Of a DNA stretch of 8,113 nt, positions 1-6,272 are shown piece by piece. A program made the position numbers and the translations under genes. The stretch covers positions 1 through 8,113 of the forward strand of contig CATJIY010000036.1 in NCBI GenBank assembly GCA_949740695.1. The letters run 5' to 3'. This DNA is from an uncultured Eubacteriales bacterium. GTDB taxonomy: Bacteria > Bacillota > Clostridia > Oscillospirales > Butyricicoccaceae. A model generated the notes under the pieces. It worked only from the letters and a program-made list of their open reading frames with translations, was not told the DNA's origin and searched no databases. Each line of letters begins with the position of its first letter. The first letter of the stretch is position 1.

Positions 1-209
1 TGTTTGAATTCGTGGAGGAGGTATATTCCGAAGGTCAGGAGCTGATGATCCTGGTTACGGAGCTGACTGTTCGGTATTACTGTGCCAAATTCATTGCGAC
101 ATTTGGCTGTGCGGAGTACTTTAAACATAATCAGAATATGCTGTTCCATGAGCGCAGGTATGGTTTACTGAAAGAAATTGATGCGTTGTCAGAGAACTTT
201 GATAATTAA
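1..209 (+). CDS. C-terminal end of an unrecognised protein (5' truncated by the window)
   Basis: The reading frame is open from the window's left edge (first full codon at position 3) to a TAA at 207-209, so this is the 3' end of a longer gene. An internal GTG at 12 is not needed as a start, and no ribosome binding site can be judged. About 69 residues are visible. They are mixed hydrophobic and charged and look mostly alpha-helical, with an aromatic and Cys-bearing middle (RYYCAKFIATFGCAEYFKHN). I do not recognise the family. The piece reads like the conserved C-terminal helical tail of a larger cytoplasmic protein, but that is only an impression. By eye it is more AT-rich than the genes that follow, and it converges on the acetyltransferase gene. 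Confidence 0.6.
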   Translation, partial: FEFVEEVYSEGQELMILVTELTVRYYCAKFIATFGCAEYFKHNQNMLFHERRYGLLKEIDALSENFDN

Positions 210-212
210 CAT

Positions 213-248
213 GAGGGTGACAACCGAAAATTATCAGTTGCCACCCTC
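213..248 (-). terminator. Hairpin between convergent genes, possible U-poor terminator
   Basis: An inverted repeat has arms 213-224 and 237-248 and a 12-base loop. In minus-strand RNA all 12 pairs form, one of them G-U. In plus-strand RNA the same position is an A-C mismatch. The hairpin is therefore slightly better for transcripts of the acetyltransferase operon, whose stop codon is about 75 bases upstream of it. Neither side has a proper run of T after the stem (ATGTTAATT on minus, TTGTAACG on plus), so intrinsic termination is uncertain. It could also protect the 3' end of the mRNA. Confidence 0.4.
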
Positions 249-323
249 TTGTAACGCTCTAAACGGTTATTTGTTTGTTGCCCTTGTACGAGGCAGCCCT
301 TCCCACGGCGTTTTTTTCTTTTT

Positions 324-842
324 TTATCCCTCTAACTCCCCTCGCAAAAGCCCGTACATACAGTAGTCCTCTACCTTACCGTTTTTAAACGCGCCCTTCC
401 GCATAATGCCTTCCAAGGTAAACCCTACCTTTTCCAACACTCGGCGAGAACCATCATTCCGTGCAAAAGGCTCAGCGTAAATCCGCACCAGGTCAAAAGT
501 CTCAAATCCTTCCCGGCAAAGATCTGTCACCGCTCGCGTCATAATTCCCCGACCCCAGAAGTCTTCCGCCAACCAGTAGCCTATCTCGGCAGACCGGCGG
601 TACACGTCCTGCCCTACAAACAGCCCTAAACTGCCCGCCGCCTTACCCTGCACCACAATAGCTCGAGTTAGCTGTCCTTTCCCTTGATTCTGGATGCAGC
701 TTTTTAAGTAGCTCCGAGCATCCTCCAAGGTATAAGGATATGGAAACACATCCCGCAGATTAGCGGCAATACGGAAATTATGTGCAGCGCACACCACGTC
801 CGCCGCATCCTCTATTCGCCAAGGCCGCAACTGAAATTCCAT
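324..842 (-). CDS. GNAT-family N-acetyltransferase, RimJ/RimL type
   Basis: The predicted 172-residue cytoplasmic enzyme would transfer an acetyl group from acetyl-CoA to an amino group. RimJ/RimL relatives act on ribosomal protein N-termini or small amines, and the substrate here cannot be read from sequence. Features seen are an N-terminal MEFQLRPWRIEDA segment (beta-1/alpha-1), the acetyl-CoA-binding motif A around residues 85-110 (GYWLAEDFWGRGIMTRAV) and motif B around 120-148, with ARNDGSRRVLEKVGF typical of this subfamily. The length fits a single GNAT domain. I start at the ATG at 842-840 because AAAGGAG sits 6 bases before it. A longer frame from 890 would overlap the upstream lipoprotein gene and lacks a good ribosome binding site. 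The gene lies 16 bases after the lipoprotein stop, so co-transcription is likely. It is probably the last gene of the operon. Confidence 0.9.
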   Translation of the reverse strand: MEFQLRPWRIEDAADVVCAAHNFRIAANLRDVFPYPYTLEDARSYLKSCIQNQGKGQLTRAIVVQGKAAGSLGLFVGQDVYRRSAEIGYWLAEDFWGRGIMTRAVTDLCREGFETFDLVRIYAEPFARNDGSRRVLEKVGFTLEGIMRKGAFKNGKVEDYCMYGLLRGELEG

Positions 843-848
843 ATTCCG

Positions 849-855
849 CTCCTTT
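849..855 (-). promoter_or_regulatory. Ribosome binding site fixing the acetyltransferase start
   Basis: On the minus strand AAAGGAG is followed by a 6-base spacer (CGGAAT) and the ATG at 842-840. It supports the shorter protein over the upstream in-frame Met at 890, and lies just past the lipoprotein stop codon (861-859). Confidence 0.75.
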
Positions 856-858
856 TCT

Positions 859-1596
859 CTACCAAATCTCAGTAACGGTATCGTCTTCATTTATCCGGTA
901 AAGACGAGTTCCATCCCCATTCATCAAAAAAGTCCCCTCCAGATGATTGGTTTGCTCTGGATTATCTTTGCTATAAACCTGAAACTTTTGGCAGGGGACG
1001 CCTTGAACAAAGACTGCGCCGCTGCCAGTATAGACGTCATATTCTCCCATGCTGGTTCCTTCCAGACCCAGCTCGCTGGGATTAATCGTATTAAAAAACG
1101 CCAGCGCTTCATCCAGCGTCATGCCGTCTCCCGGCGGGTCAGTAACGTTACCTGCCTCCAACTCCAGCGTAACCACACAGGTTTTCTCCTTCCATTCGGT
1201 ACGAAGCAATAGCTTTTTCCCCTTTTGCTCGCACTCCCTGGCGTACTGGGCCATACCTTCAGGCTGGGTAAAATCAGGCATATCTTGAGAAATATACCCA
1301 TTTTCATCCACTAGAGAAAACCCAACTTCGGGCTTCAACACCATATCATAATACAGCCGGGCCGCACCGCCGGGAAGGCTCAGCGACTCATACGTATAGA
1401 CCGTATGCTCCTCGGTTTCCTCAATGGTACATTCCGCGTCCGCCGAGGGCAACACCACGTTTACCGTCTCATCTTGAAAAATATAACTGGCGGGCAAATC
1501 TGAGGCATCCGCTGCCTCATCCCCGCCGCAGCCACTGACACTCATGAACAATGCCAGCATCAGGGCCGCCAAAAGGATTTTGCTTTGTTGTTTCAT
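859..1596 (-). CDS. Predicted lipoprotein of unknown function
   Basis: The 245-residue product has a classic lipoprotein signal: a basic start (MKQQSK), a hydrophobic core at residues 7-20 and a lipobox VSGC with the acceptor Cys at 23. It should therefore be anchored on the outer face of the membrane. The mature part is acidic and beta-rich in appearance, with aromatic/Gly turns such as EYDVYTGSGAVFVQGVPCQK and a C-terminal segment GTFLMNGDGTRLYRINEDD that reads like a beta-hairpin. I do not recognise a named family and assign no enzymatic role. The start ATG at 1596-1594 has AGGAG 11 bases upstream, a slightly long spacing. The gene begins 35 bases after the FtsA-like gene stops, with no terminator visible between them, and ends 16 bases before the acetyltransferase. 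The context suggests an envelope-associated accessory protein, but that is inference. Confidence 0.85.
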   Translation of the reverse strand: MKQQSKILLAALMLALFMSVSGCGGDEAADASDLPASYIFQDETVNVVLPSADAECTIEETEEHTVYTYESLSLPGGAARLYYDMVLKPEVGFSLVDENGYISQDMPDFTQPEGMAQYARECEQKGKKLLLRTEWKEKTCVVTLELEAGNVTDPPGDGMTLDEALAFFNTINPSELGLEGTSMGEYDVYTGSGAVFVQGVPCQKFQVYSKDNPEQTNHLEGTFLMNGDGTRLYRINEDDTVTEIW

Positions 1597-1631
1597 GGCC
1601 TGTTCTGCTCCTGTTTCTATGATCCGTCATT

Positions 1632-3869
1632 TTAAATCCGCACGATGGTCACCGAGTCGCCCGGTTTGATCTCCCGCTGAAAATCAGCCTCTGTTCCATT
1701 GCCCTCCAGCCGCACCGGACGGTCCAGCGCCCGAAAATCAATTCCGCTGTACTCCAGCAAATCCATCAAATAGTAAGGTCCTCCCTCAGCTTTGGGCGGT
1801 AAAATCAACGGCTTATTGTTGAGATAAATCTGCAACATCTTTCTTGCTGGCTGGACGGTCGGTTGCGCCGGCTTCCCTCCGCCAAAAAATGCCGAACCAA
1901 CGCCTGATCCTTCAAAGGAAGCCAACTGTGCGGCCTTCCCCAAGGGGAAAACCGGCGAGGCTTCCACCGCCGCTGCTTGAACAGGCGGCTGCTGCTGCAT
2001 TGACCTTTCGGGTTGCTGGGCTGGAACCGGCGCCGCAGGCCGGCTCTCACTCGCCATGGAAACAGCTGATTCCGGCGCAGCCGTTACCGGTTGAGACCCA
2101 AGATTCGAACGCACTTGAGCATCCGGAGAAGACTTCTGCCCATCCTCCACCCGATTCTGGCGGACCGCTTGCTGTACAGGGGTTTGCGCCGGTTCTTCCT
2201 TCCGCGCTTTTTCTTTACTGAAGTTAGAAGCTTTTGCAGGCAGCGGGCTTTGTTCCGGCAAAGACTCGTCGGGCGCGCCTTTCCAGCCTCCCCCGGTAAG
2301 CACTACATCTCCAGTTTGTAATCTGCGCTCCAGGCGCGCAGGCTGGTTGTTCACCAGCACCTGACCAGAGTAATCCTCTCCCAGCAACTGCGCCAAGGTC
2401 ATGGAAGCCGCTCCGCCATGCTTCGCTGGCACAAACCGAATTTCATCCCCCGCGTTGATAACCGTTCCTACCGTAGCTTGAGCGCCATTTACCTCCAAAA
2501 TAGCGGGAACCGCCGGCTCTCCCCGGAAGGTTATCCGCCGGCCATCCACTGTTACCGAAAGGCTGGCGCCAGTACGACCCAGCATATCGCCATAAACATA
2601 GCCGTTCATCAGCAAAATATCCTGCAATGTCAGCGTTCCACTACGGAAAAGCTTCGCAGGCTGACCATTCAAGGTCACCACATAGCTGTCGTTCAGCAGA
2701 CCCATTCCCGCTGAAACCGCGATGCCCAAAGGGGTTGCCAACTCAGCATTGTCCAGGTTAACCTTATCTGAAAAAGCGCTTTTCCCAAAGTTATTCCCCG
2801 CGATAGCCACTCGTTTTTGATCCATACCCAGGGCCTTTGCCACTCTGCCGCGCAATGTACCCAGCTTGCTTCCTCCCCCCGCCAAAAAAAGAGCCGAGGG
2901 TTGGCCTCCGTTAAGCTCTACTACCTGCTGGGCGATAGCCTCCGCTAATCGATCAATCTGCTCGCCAATAGCAGCAAAAACCGCTTGATTAGAAACCTGC
3001 TCTTCCACGCCCAGCACGTCGGTATAGGTAATCTCTCCCGCTTCCTCTGTCAAGCTGCGCTTGACCATCTCCGCCGTCTGAAAATCGGTGAGCAAGGCTT
3101 TCATAATGGCTTCCGTAATTTCATCTCCTGCCACAGTCGCCATGGTGTATCCTACTACGCTGCCATCCCGGCAAACGGCAATATCGGTGGTTCCCGCGCC
3201 AATATCCACCAAGGCCAAATTCAGCAGCCGTAAATCGGCGGGAATGGCGGCATTCATCGCGGCAATCGGCTCTAAAGTCATGCTCGCTACTTGTAAGCCA
3301 GCGGTATTCATTGCGGCGTACAGACTTTCTACCACCTCTCCAGGGAGAAAAGTAGCCACCACATCCGCTTCCGCTTTTTGTCCGTTGTGATGAAGCAAGG
3401 TGTGAAGAGGATAATTATCCAACCGATACTGAGCCACCGTATATCCCACTAAAAAAAGCTGCCGCCGTTCCTCCGCGTCTTTTAAGACGCCTTCCTCTGC
3501 GTCAGATACCGCCCCTGCCTCCAACCGGCTGATATCCGCCTGGGTAATGGGCTGCCCCTCAGCCAGCTCCAGAGAAAAGGCGCCCTTCTGCGTGCGTAAA
3601 GCGCGACCGGCGGCAGCCACGCACACCCGGCGCAATTTGACCTCCAGCTGGCTTTCCAGCCGCTGGGTCACTGTTCTGGCTAGGGCGGCCACCTGATTGA
3701 TATCGTCAATCTGTCCGTCCATCATTACCCGTTTGCCGTGTTCCGCCACTTCTACCGCCAATACTTTGAGCCGCTGCTCCACCGGTTTTCCCACTACGCC
3801 AACGATGCTGCGGGTGCCGATATCCAAGGCAAAAATCAGCTCGCTGTCCTGCTCTTTATAAGTTTCCAT
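1632..3869 (-). CDS. FtsA/PilM-type actin-fold ATPase with repeated C-terminal beta-grasp-like modules
   Basis: The 745-residue protein is of the 'cell division FtsA domain-containing' type found in Firmicutes and is much longer than true FtsA (about 420-440 residues). The actin-fold ATPase occupies roughly residues 10-393. Phosphate-1 motif FALDIGTRSIVGVVGK is at 13-28, a 1C/SHS2-like subdomain spans about 80-195, phosphate-2 LVDIGAGTTDIAV is at 220-232, and the adenosine loop LFLAGGGSKLG is at 327-337. Residues 396-525 then hold beta-grasp-like segments. A Pro/Gln/Ala-rich, probably disordered linker (about 530-675) follows, and a last beta-grasp-like module (677-745) ends IKPGDSVTIVRI. There is no clear FtsA membrane-targeting amphipathic helix at the C-terminus. 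I chose the ATG at 3869-3867 because GAAGGGAG lies 7 bases upstream and a promoter lies just before it; the frame stays open another 77 codons to 4100 without support. A role as a polymerising or scaffold ATPase at the membrane is an inference. It heads an apparent operon with the lipoprotein and acetyltransferase. There is no ftsZ or pilus gene in view, so I do not call it ftsA or pilM. Confidence 0.88.
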   Translation of the reverse strand: METYKEQDSELIFALDIGTRSIVGVVGKPVEQRLKVLAVEVAEHGKRVMMDGQIDDINQVAALARTVTQRLESQLEVKLRRVCVAAAGRALRTQKGAFSLELAEGQPITQADISRLEAGAVSDAEEGVLKDAEERRQLFLVGYTVAQYRLDNYPLHTLLHHNGQKAEADVVATFLPGEVVESLYAAMNTAGLQVASMTLEPIAAMNAAIPADLRLLNLALVDIGAGTTDIAVCRDGSVVGYTMATVAGDEITEAIMKALLTDFQTAEMVKRSLTEEAGEITYTDVLGVEEQVSNQAVFAAIGEQIDRLAEAIAQQVVELNGGQPSALFLAGGGSKLGTLRGRVAKALGMDQKRVAIAGNNFGKSAFSDKVNLDNAELATPLGIAVSAGMGLLNDSYVVTLNGQPAKLFRSGTLTLQDILLMNGYVYGDMLGRTGASLSVTVDGRRITFRGEPAVPAILEVNGAQATVGTVINAGDEIRFVPAKHGGAASMTLAQLLGEDYSGQVLVNNQPARLERRLQTGDVVLTGGGWKGAPDESLPEQSPLPAKASNFSKEKARKEEPAQTPVQQAVRQNRVEDGQKSSPDAQVRSNLGSQPVTAAPESAVSMASESRPAAPVPAQQPERSMQQQPPVQAAAVEASPVFPLGKAAQLASFEGSGVGSAFFGGGKPAQPTVQPARKMLQIYLNNKPLILPPKAEGGPYYLMDLLEYSGIDFRALDRPVRLEGNGTEADFQREIKPGDSVTIVRI

Positions 3870-3876
3870 GGTAACG

Positions 3877-3884
3877 CTCCCTTC
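3877..3884 (-). promoter_or_regulatory. Ribosome binding site fixing the FtsA-like start
   Basis: GAAGGGAG on the minus strand lies 7 bases before the ATG at 3869-3867. With the promoter just upstream, it selects this start over upstream in-frame Met codons, which would lie in or before the promoter. Confidence 0.7.
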
Positions 3885-3915
3885 GCCTCGCCGGTGATCC
3901 TCCGGAGGCAGTATT

Positions 3916-3944
3916 CTCATACGCCGGTTTTTATTTTTCGTCAA
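3916..3944 (-). promoter_or_regulatory. Sigma-A-like promoter for the FtsA-like operon
   Basis: On the minus strand TTGACG (3944-3939) is followed by a 17-base spacer and TATGAG (3921-3916). These match 5 of 6 and 4 of 6 consensus bases. Transcription would start near 3909, giving a leader of about 40 bases. The leader includes the perfect palindrome CCTCCGGAGG, which could form a small hairpin just upstream of the ribosome binding site. Confidence 0.55.
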
Positions 3945-4066
3945 ACCAAAAATCACATATGCCAGATCTAAATGAAAATCTATTATCGTGTTGCTTGCTC
4001 TGCATCGTATCTTATAAAAACCCAGCAATTTTTTCACAAAAATAAAATGCGCTAAAACGCCAAGCT

Positions 4067-4256
4067 CAAGCAAGTTTTCCTTTCGCCAACTGGCATCCAT
4101 TTGCCTCTTTTCCCGGGAAAAGCCGACTGCCGCCGTACCCGAAATCTAGGCACGGCGGCTATGGCTTGCTTGTAGTCCAGCCTTCCCCAATTTTTCAGCA
4201 ACACGTCTGGCTGCAGCCGGTACTCGCTCCTGCCCGGCAAAAGTCCAAATGGATGC
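4067..4256. repeat. Cluster of nested and interlocking inverted repeats in a gene-free stretch
   Basis: Within the 544-base gap between the FtsA-like and chemotaxis genes (3870-4413) I see no convincing coding frame, only short low-quality ones. This part holds several perfect inverted repeats. CAAGCAAG (4067-4074) pairs with CTTGCTTG (4165-4172). A 16-base palindrome CTTTTCCCGGGAAAAG lies at 4107-4122. GCCGCCGT (4129-4136) pairs with ACGGCGGC (4152-4159) across a 15-base loop. An 11-base pair, GCATCCATTTG (4093-4103) with CAAATGGATGC (4246-4256), spans more than 140 bases and crosses the first pair. The short palindrome GGCTGCAGCC lies near 4209-4218. The first three could form a multi-branched RNA on either strand. 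No known riboswitch or small RNA consensus is recognisable to me. It could be a structured non-coding RNA, a regulatory leader, a protein-binding region or a decayed gene. Confidence 0.5.
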
Positions 4257-4333
4257 TTCGTCAAATCTCAGCTTCACCAGACAACTTCCTCGCTGCCAGC
4301 ACAACTTTTGCCTACTTTAAGACTTCACCTTCC

Positions 4334-4398
4334 GGCGTTTTTCAACCGCTGGGGCAACATCGGCCATTGCATAAAAACGCCTGCCTTCTGCCCCAGCG
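4334..4398. repeat. Two interlocking perfect inverted repeats (pseudoknot order) after the chemotaxis gene
   Basis: Reading the plus strand, GGCGTTTTT (4334-4342) pairs with AAAAACGCC (4373-4381), and CGCTGGGGCA (4347-4356) pairs with TGCCCCAGCG (4389-4398). All pairs are perfect Watson-Crick. The order A-B-A'-B' means the two stems either form a pseudoknot or compete. It lies 16-80 bases past the stop of the minus-strand chemotaxis gene, so it would be in that mRNA's 3' region. There is no terminal T-run after the outer stem, so a simple intrinsic terminator is not supported. Confidence 0.5.
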
Positions 4399-4413
4399 AC
4401 AAAAATCCAAATC

Positions 4414-6198
4414 TTAATATTTGCTAAAAGCACTAGAGGAATAATTCATATTCTCATAGCTCTCTTCTTGCGGGGCAGAAAGGGCTGGGGCGGCTCCATA
4501 ACTGGGGGCAGCGCCAAAGCCAGAATCGTCCCGCAGCTTAAACCGCTGCATCAGTTCTTTCATCAGAGTGGCTTGCCCGGACAACTGCTCGCTAGCGGCA
4601 GCAGATTGCTCGCTGGTAGCCGAGTTGGTTTGAACCACAGAAGAAATCTGATCAATCCCCTCAGTAACTTGGGCAATCGACTCGGCCTCGCCCTTAACCG
4701 CAGCAATAAACTGCTCGGTGCCTTGAATCGCCTGGCCGGCCAAAGTGGCAACATTGGTCAACGCATCAGAAACATCCTTTACAATGGCGTTGCCCTCATG
4801 TACCGAGTTGATCGCCCGGTCAATCAATTCCTTCGTAGCTTTAGCTGCCTGGTCAGATTTCGTGGCCAAATCACGCACTTCGTTTGCCACAACGGCAAAT
4901 CCCTTGCCGGCAGTACCTGCCCGTGCAGCTTCCACCGCAGCGTTCAAAGCCAAGATATTGGTCTGGAAAGCAATATTTTCGATGGTGCCAATGATCTTGC
5001 CGATCTCCTCGGAGGAATCGGAAATCTTTTTCATAGAAGTGACCATCTCGGCCATCAATTCCGTGCTCTTCTGCACTTGTTCACCAGCGGCCAGAGAGTT
5101 CTTCAGCGTTTCTTCGCTGCTATGGACATTTTCCTGAGAATTATTGGAGATTTCATTGATGGTGGCAGAAAGTTCTTCCACAGCGCTGGCCTGTTCCGTG
5201 GCGCCCTGGGCCAGAGACTGCGCACCGGTAGACACCTGATCGGCGCCAGCGGAAACCTGATCGGCGCTCTGAGCAATTTGCACCAGCGTATCGCTCAGAT
5301 TGCGATTGATGCCGCGAATGGCTTTCAGCACGTCCTGCAAGTCCCCCACATAGGAATTTTCAGCCCGGGTGCGCACATTGAAGTTGCCGTTTGCCATTTC
5401 TCCCAACAAATAAACGATATCGTCGATAACCGCTTTCAGAGTGCCCTGGCTGGAACGCAACGCGTTGCACATATCTCCCAGTTCATTTTTGCTCTCGAAT
5501 TCCACGTCAATCTCCAAATTACCCTGACTGAATCCGATAAGCGCTTCCCGCACCTGTGCGGAGGGCAAAGTAATGTTGCGAATAATCTTGACGCCCAACA
5601 TAAAGATAAAGATCAACAAAAACAACATGACGCCAATCGTAACCAGGATCGTAATGGTAGTAGACAGCGCCTGTCCATCCACATACTCCGTTTCCACCTT
5701 GTTCAAGTTATCCTTGATCTCCTGGGCCAGCTGCCCCAACTGATCCAGGGCGGGGTCGCACTGGGTAGAAATCAGTTCGATTGCCTTAGTGTTATTGCCG
5801 CTCTCAATTTCCTGAATAATTTGCTCTAAAACCGTGCCCCATGTGTTCAATGTGCTTTTATAAGTATTCAGCATGTTGTCCTTCAAAGGATAAATCTGAT
5901 CCAATTCAGCCAAATCAGACTCCAGCTGACGCAAGGCATTATAAGCATACTCTTTCTTTTCCTGCGCCCGATCAGGAAGCAGAATCATTTCCCGCATGCT
6001 GCGAGCGCCCACATTGGCCTGCATCCGGCACTGGGTAATCAACTGGCTGGACCGCATCTCTTTGTTAATGATCTCCTGGTATGACGCGCTCTGTTTACTC
6101 ATCATCACCAGGGTCACCACAATGATAATCAAAGGAACCAGGACCGCGATGCCGAACCCCATGATAAGGCTTTTGCGAATCTTCATGTTTTTGAGCAT
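4414..6198 (-). CDS. Methyl-accepting chemotaxis protein
   Basis: The 594-residue transmembrane chemoreceptor would sense a ligand outside the cell and control CheA kinase through CheW. The order of parts is TM1 at about 10-33, an extracytoplasmic helical sensor at 34-178 of four-helix-bundle (4HB_MCP) type, TM2 at about 180-203, a HAMP domain at about 204-256 and a second HAMP-like segment at about 257-305. A long coiled-coil signalling domain follows, with the highly conserved hairpin tip at about 406-448 (FQTNILALNAAVEAARAG, then GKGFAVVANEVRDLA). Q/E-rich heptads on both sides of the tip are the expected methylation regions. The C-terminus is a short Ala/Pro/Ser/Tyr tail without an obvious CheR-binding pentapeptide. 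The start is set by GAGGAGGAG 5 bases before the ATG. The gene follows the FtsE-like ATPase by 74 bases, so it may be co-transcribed or have its own promoter. No other chemotaxis or flagellar gene is in the window, and the ligand cannot be predicted. Confidence 0.96.
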   Translation of the reverse strand: MLKNMKIRKSLIMGFGIAVLVPLIIIVVTLVMMSKQSASYQEIINKEMRSSQLITQCRMQANVGARSMREMILLPDRAQEKKEYAYNALRQLESDLAELDQIYPLKDNMLNTYKSTLNTWGTVLEQIIQEIESGNNTKAIELISTQCDPALDQLGQLAQEIKDNLNKVETEYVDGQALSTTITILVTIGVMLFLLIFIFMLGVKIIRNITLPSAQVREALIGFSQGNLEIDVEFESKNELGDMCNALRSSQGTLKAVIDDIVYLLGEMANGNFNVRTRAENSYVGDLQDVLKAIRGINRNLSDTLVQIAQSADQVSAGADQVSTGAQSLAQGATEQASAVEELSATINEISNNSQENVHSSEETLKNSLAAGEQVQKSTELMAEMVTSMKKISDSSEEIGKIIGTIENIAFQTNILALNAAVEAARAGTAGKGFAVVANEVRDLATKSDQAAKATKELIDRAINSVHEGNAIVKDVSDALTNVATLAGQAIQGTEQFIAAVKGEAESIAQVTEGIDQISSVVQTNSATSEQSAAASEQLSGQATLMKELMQRFKLRDDSGFGAAPSYGAAPALSAPQEESYENMNYSSSAFSKY

Positions 6199-6272
6199 AC
6201 AAGCTCCTCCTCATCTGTTTTTCAATATATTTGGATCTATAATTAAACGGTTCGATGAACGGACAGCCAGTG

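Noticed and set aside
311..325. T-run (TTTTTTTCTTTTTTT) as a plus-strand intrinsic terminator
   Set aside because: No stable hairpin lies immediately upstream of it; it coincides with the 3' end of the minus-strand acetyltransferase gene.
3870..4100. N-terminal extension of the FtsA-like protein by 77 residues
   Set aside because: The extra segment contains the sigma-A-like promoter, resembles no FtsA N-terminus and has no ribosome binding site at its Met. The ATG at 3869-3867 has a good site and is followed closely by the phosphate-1 motif.
4052..4264. 70-codon minus-strand frame in the intergenic stretch as a small gene
   Set aside because: It has no recognisable family, no clear ribosome binding site and a composition typical of random frames; it lies across the inverted repeats.
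4060..4413. c-di-GMP, cobalamin or other known riboswitch beside the chemoreceptor or FtsA-like gene
   Set aside because: I looked for the conserved cores of c-di-GMP-I, cobalamin and several other classes from memory and found no convincing match on either strand; a covariance-model search would be needed to exclude them.
4468..5829. Long plus-strand open frame of 453 codons
   Set aside because: It is the antisense shadow of the chemoreceptor gene, whose conserved tip and HAMP regions are unmistakable on the minus strand.
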